From: an uncultured Desulfuromonas sp.
Lineage (GTDB): Bacteria > Desulfobacterota > Desulfuromonadia > Desulfuromonadales > Trichloromonadaceae
DNA length: 7,375 nucleotides
Direction: 5' to 3'
Assembly (NCBI GenBank): GCA_937982495.1
Contig: CALJLX010000650.1
Span: 1-7,375 of the forward strand
Translations under genes and position numbers: made by a program
Shown: one piece after another, positions 4,635 through 7,375 of the stretch
Layout: the number at the start of each line of letters is the position of its first letter
Position numbering within the stretch: the stretch's first letter is position 1
Notes under the pieces: generated by a model
The model's input: only the letters and a program-made list of their open reading frames with translations
Databases searched by the model: none
What the model was told of the DNA's origin: nothing

Positions 4635-6515
4635 TCAAAGCTTCTCCGTCGCCGCCGTGACGGGGCTGTCCGTGTCCCAGGCGTGGTCGTGCTGGTTGTG
4701 GCGGCTGGCGCGGTCCTTGGCGAGGAGCTGTTCCTGGGTCCGGATGAGTTCGCGGGCGTTGGAGATGTACACCCCCTGGTCGTGGCGGTGGGGGGCGAGT
4801 TGCCGCATGGCGGCTTCGTCGTATTTCATGAAGTGCTGGGCGGCGCGGGTGGCGGTGTAGCGGCGGTGGCCGAGGTCGGCGAGGACCTCCACCCCGGCCC
4901 GCAGCGAGCTGTCGAGAAAATCCCGGTAGACGGCATCGACCCCGACCTCGATGAGATCGTGGGCGGCAAGGGTGCTGCCGGCGCAGGCCATGACCTTGAG
5001 CTGGGGAAAGTGTTTTTTTGCCGTGGTCACCAGGCTGTCGACGGTGGCCGGGTTGTCGATGGCGATGAAGAGGATGCGGGCCTTTTCGGCCCCGGCCGAG
5101 CGCAGGATGTCGAGGCGGGTGGCGTCGCCGTAGAAGACCTGAAAGCCCATGCGCCGCAGCAGGTCGACCTGATCCGAGTCGTTGTCGAGAATCGTCGCTT
5201 CGACGCCGTTGGCGCGCAGGAAGCGCCCCAGGGTGCTGCCGAAGGAGCCGAAGCCGGCGATGATGACCGGATGCTCCGTGTCGATGGCGTCGGCCTCCCG
5301 TTCCTCAGACTGTTGCCGGGTACCGAAGCGGGGCAGGACCAGTCGCTCGTTGAGCAGCATCAGCAGCGGGGTGAGGGCCATGCTCAGGGCGGTGACGGCC
5401 ATGAGGATGCCGATCCAGTCGCCGCCGACGATTTCCAGGCGGTGGATGAAGGCCAGGAGGACAAAGGCGAACTCGCCGACTTGGGAGAGGCCGAGGGCGA
5501 AGATGCTGTTCTGGTCGAAGGAGAGGCGGAAGAGTTTTCCCGCCGCCGCCAGCACCGCCGCCTTGACGACGACGATGGCGAGCATCAGGGAGAAGACGGT
5601 GCCGGGGCTGTCGGCGATGAGCTTGAAGTTGATCGAGGCGCCGACGGCGATGAAGAAGAGGCCGAGGAGCAGCCCCTTGAAGGGTTCGACGTCGCTTTCC
5701 AGTTCGTGGCGGAATTCGCTGTTGGCCAGCAGCACCCCGGCGAGAAAGGCGCCCAGCGCCGGGCTCAGGCCGACCAGCATCATCAGGTAGGCGATGGCGA
5801 CGATGATGAGCAACGCGGCGGCGACGGAGAGTTCACGGACGCTGGTTTTGGTGACGATGCGCAGCAGGGGGACGACGATGTAGCGCCCGGCGACGATGAC
5901 CGCGAGCAGGGCGAAAAGGACCGACCCGGCCCGGAGCCAGACCGGCAGGCCTGCCAGCAATCCCGGCGCCTCGCCGTGGGCCCCACCCGTGGCGGCCTGG
6001 AGGGCGAGGAAGGGGAGGAGGGCGAGGATCGGGATGACGGCGACGTCTTGAAAGAGCAGGACGGCGAAGGAGCTGGTTCCTGCCTGGGAACCGCCCAGCC
6101 CCTTTTCCTTGAGGGATTGCAGGACGATGGCGGTGGAGGACATGGCCAGGGCCAGGCCGCAGGCTAATGCCCCCCGCCAGCCGAGGCCGAGCAGCAGCAG
6201 GCCGCCACCGAGGAGCAGGGTGGTCAACGCCAGCTGCAGGGTGCCGAGGCCGAGAATCTGGGAGCGCATCCGCCAGAAATGGGCCGGCTCCAGTTCCAGG
6301 CCGATGAGAAAGAGCATCATCACCACGCCGAATTCGGCGAAGTGCATGATGTCTTCCCCTTCGCGGCCGACGAAGCCGAGGGCGAAGGGGCCGATGAGGA
6401 TGCCGGCCAGCAGGTAGCCGAGGACCGAGCCCATCCCCAGGCGTTTGGCGATGGGGACGCAGATCAGGGCGGCGGCGAGGTAGACGATGGCCTGGCCGAG
6501 CAGGGTATCGCTCAT
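4635..6515 (-). CDS. KefB/KefC-type glutathione-gated K+/H+ antiporter family protein (CPA2) with RCK domain
   Basis: A 626-residue inner-membrane protein, about the length of E. coli KefC. Residues about 5-390 hold roughly a dozen hydrophobic helices of the CPA2 exchanger fold, including LIGLELEP (71-78) and the conserved F-Q-D157 of the ion site. The cytoplasmic loop HELESDVEPFKG (270-281) matches the regulatory loop of KefC almost exactly. After a charged linker, residues about 414-530 form an RCK/TrkA-N domain with G-F-G-S-F-G (421-426), the nucleotide-binding D444 region and GDAT (463-466); the rest is a hydrophilic C-terminal tail. In the family, electrophile adducts of glutathione open the system, K+ leaves, H+ enters and the cytoplasm is acidified protectively. 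AAGGAG (complement of 6521-6526) sits 5 bases before the start, and the start overlaps the stop of the ancillary oxidoreductase by four bases. KefB versus KefC cannot be decided, and the gating ligand in this lineage is unverified. Confidence 0.92.
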   Translation of the reverse strand: MSDTLLGQAIVYLAAALICVPIAKRLGMGSVLGYLLAGILIGPFALGFVGREGEDIMHFAEFGVVMMLFLIGLELEPAHFWRMRSQILGLGTLQLALTTLLLGGGLLLLGLGWRGALACGLALAMSSTAIVLQSLKEKGLGGSQAGTSSFAVLLFQDVAVIPILALLPFLALQAATGGAHGEAPGLLAGLPVWLRAGSVLFALLAVIVAGRYIVVPLLRIVTKTSVRELSVAAALLIIVAIAYLMMLVGLSPALGAFLAGVLLANSEFRHELESDVEPFKGLLLGLFFIAVGASINFKLIADSPGTVFSLMLAIVVVKAAVLAAAGKLFRLSFDQNSIFALGLSQVGEFAFVLLAFIHRLEIVGGDWIGILMAVTALSMALTPLLMLLNERLVLPRFGTRQQSEEREADAIDTEHPVIIAGFGSFGSTLGRFLRANGVEATILDNDSDQVDLLRRMGFQVFYGDATRLDILRSAGAEKARILFIAIDNPATVDSLVTTAKKHFPQLKVMACAGSTLAAHDLIEVGVDAVYRDFLDSSLRAGVEVLADLGHRRYTATRAAQHFMKYDEAAMRQLAPHRHDQGVYISNARELIRTQEQLLAKDRASRHNQHDHAWDTDSPVTAATEKL

Positions 6516-7120
6516 GGCTGCTCCTTGCGGATGAGATCGGCGATCCAGTCGTTGAGCAGCTCAAACTTTCCGAGCGGCTCAAGGTCGGCGGCTTCGGCCA
6601 AGGCCGAGAGCAGGCGGCGGTAGCGCTCGGCGTAGTCGGCGAGCTGGGCATCGCTCAGGCGATAGGTCCCCTGCACCGCGAAAGGGGGGAACCAGCGCAT
6701 CCGGCACAGGTGAGTCGCCTGTTCCAGCGGCCGCAGCAGTTCCATCAGGGTGAAACGGTTGAAGCCGTCGGGGGCGAAGCTGGCGCGGGTGCCGCCGCTG
6801 GTGATGATATTGAAAATCGGCTTGCCGACCAACTGGTTGCCCCCCTCGCCGTGGGCCCAGCCGTGTTCCAGCACCAGATCCATCCACTGCTTGATCAGCG
6901 CCGGGGGACCGTAGAGGTACAGAGGATAGTGCCAGACGATGATATCGTGCTCCCGCAGCAGTTTCTGCTCGCGGGGGACGTCGATGTTGAAATCGGGATA
7001 TTCCTCGTAAAGATCGTGGACGGTGACGTTTTCGAGCCCGGCCAGGCCCCGCCGCAGGGCGCGGTTGACCCGGGATTTTTCATAACGGGGATGGGCGAAG
7101 AGGATCAGGATCTTGTTCAT
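6512..7120 (-). CDS. KefF/KefG-type NAD(P)H oxidoreductase, flavodoxin-like fold, ancillary to the Kef antiporter
   Basis: A 202-residue soluble protein of the Flavodoxin_2 family. It has the family's opening strand and phosphate loop ILFAHPRYEKSRVNRAL (6-22), the H64-Y-P-L-Y-L-Y-G-P-P segment, K77-Q-W-M-D, and the highly typical E85-H-G-W-A-H-G-E-G-G stretch; NIITSGGTR (104-112) would contact the flavin. KefF and KefG bind FMN, reduce quinone-like electrophiles and are needed for full activity of their antiporter. The gene order (oxidoreductase first, ATGA overlap at 6512-6515 with the antiporter) matches that partnership. The start at 7118-7120 has only a weak ribosome site, and the gene begins 7 bases after the preceding channel gene stops, so coupled translation is plausible. 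KefF and KefG cannot be separated by eye. Confidence 0.9.
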   Translation of the reverse strand: MNKILILFAHPRYEKSRVNRALRRGLAGLENVTVHDLYEEYPDFNIDVPREQKLLREHDIIVWHYPLYLYGPPALIKQWMDLVLEHGWAHGEGGNQLVGKPIFNIITSGGTRASFAPDGFNRFTLMELLRPLEQATHLCRMRWFPPFAVQGTYRLSDAQLADYAERYRRLLSALAEAADLEPLGKFELLNDWIADLIRKEQP

Positions 7121-7127
7121 GGCCGGC

Positions 7128-7375
7128 CTATTTTCCCCGCAGGTGGATGAACCAGTAGGCGAAGGCGACGAAGACCACGCCGCCGATGATGTTGCCGAGG
7201 GTGACGGGGAGCAGGTTGCCGATGAAGAAGTTGCTCCAGGTCAGGGCTGGGTCGGCGCCGGGGATTTCCCGGGCCAGGAGCAACCCGGTGGGGATGAAGT
7301 ACATGTTGGCGATGGAGTGTTCGAAGCCGCTGGCGACGAAGGCCATGATCGGACCGAAACAGGCGAGCATCTTGC
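7128..7375 (-). CDS. Formate/nitrite transporter family (FocA/NirC) channel, C-terminal fragment
   Basis: The last 82 or so codons of a membrane channel whose start lies beyond the right edge of the window. The diagnostic FNT stretch GFEHSIANMYFIP is present; its His (codon 7317-7319) corresponds to the conserved pore His209 of E. coli FocA. A second family block, NLLPVTLGNIIGGVVFV, forms the last membrane helix, followed by a short basic tail and a TAG stop. These pentameric channels move small monovalent anions such as formate, nitrite or hydrosulfide; the substrate cannot be told from this piece. Seven bases separate it from the Kef oxidoreductase gene, so it is probably the upstream member of the same transcript. 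The reading frame is open to the edge, so the gene is cut by the window and not shown to be broken. Confidence 0.9.
   Translation of the reverse strand, partial: KMLACFGPIMAFVASGFEHSIANMYFIPTGLLLAREIPGADPALTWSNFFIGNLLPVTLGNIIGGVVFVAFAYWFIHLRGK

Noticed and set aside
4341..4860. Small plus-strand open frames across the intergenic region (starts at 4341, 4354 and 4478)
   Set aside because: They have no ribosome site or recognisable domain, read through the tandem repeat, and the longer one runs into the antisense of the antiporter.
4683..6167. A 494-codon open frame on the plus strand
   Set aside because: It is entirely antisense to the clearly recognisable antiporter gene. Its composition (long runs of Gly/Asp/Glu/Ala) is the usual mirror of a GC-rich membrane-protein gene.

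Overview
The window looks like a chromosomal segment from a moderately GC-rich anaerobic Gram-negative bacterium. A Desulfuromonadales-type deltaproteobacterium (Geobacter/Desulfuromonas relatives) would fit: it carries corrinoid methyl-transfer genes, a receiver-only response regulator, a candidate sigma-54 promoter, and repeat words that I associate with REP-type transposase neighbourhoods. The lineage is inference; there is no rRNA or marker gene here to fix it.

Layout. 1-64 holds two copies of a 29-bp direct repeat (period 35). 65-273 is a leader region with short dyads and a GG-N10-GC sigma-54-like element. 274-4277 (+) is a compact five-gene cluster in which each gene overlaps the next by 1-4 bases: a corrinoid protein, a UroD-fold (MtaA/CmuA superfamily) methyltransferase, a DUF1638-type protein, a soluble GAF-like histidine kinase, and a receiver-only response regulator. 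4278-4634 is an intergenic stretch with an 8-bp dyad and a 15-bp-period tandem repeat of the 'aaaaggggac' type; I see no convincing gene or terminator in it. 4635-7375 (-) converges on the first cluster and encodes, in transcription order, the C-terminal end of a formate/nitrite-family channel (cut by the window edge), a KefF/KefG-type flavodoxin-fold oxidoreductase, and a KefB/KefC-type K+/H+ antiporter with a C-terminal nucleotide-binding RCK domain.

How the genes may work together. The first cluster pairs a methyl-accepting corrinoid protein with a cognate methyltransferase and a two-component pair, all apparently co-translated. The methyltransferase lacks the His-X-Cys...Cys zinc site of coenzyme M methyltransferases. 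It does carry Glu196-X14-Glu211-X20-His232, a spacing that, as I recall, matches the zinc motif reported for methyltransferase I of bacterial O-demethylases. The likeliest catalytic reading is therefore demethylation of a methylated substrate onto cobalamin. No second methyltransferase and no corrinoid activase are present, so either they are encoded elsewhere or the corrinoid pair serves a sensing role upstream of the kinase. This corrinoid-plus-phosphorelay arrangement is the most interesting part of the window. The second cluster is a conventional electrophile/pH-protection Kef module attached to an anion channel gene.
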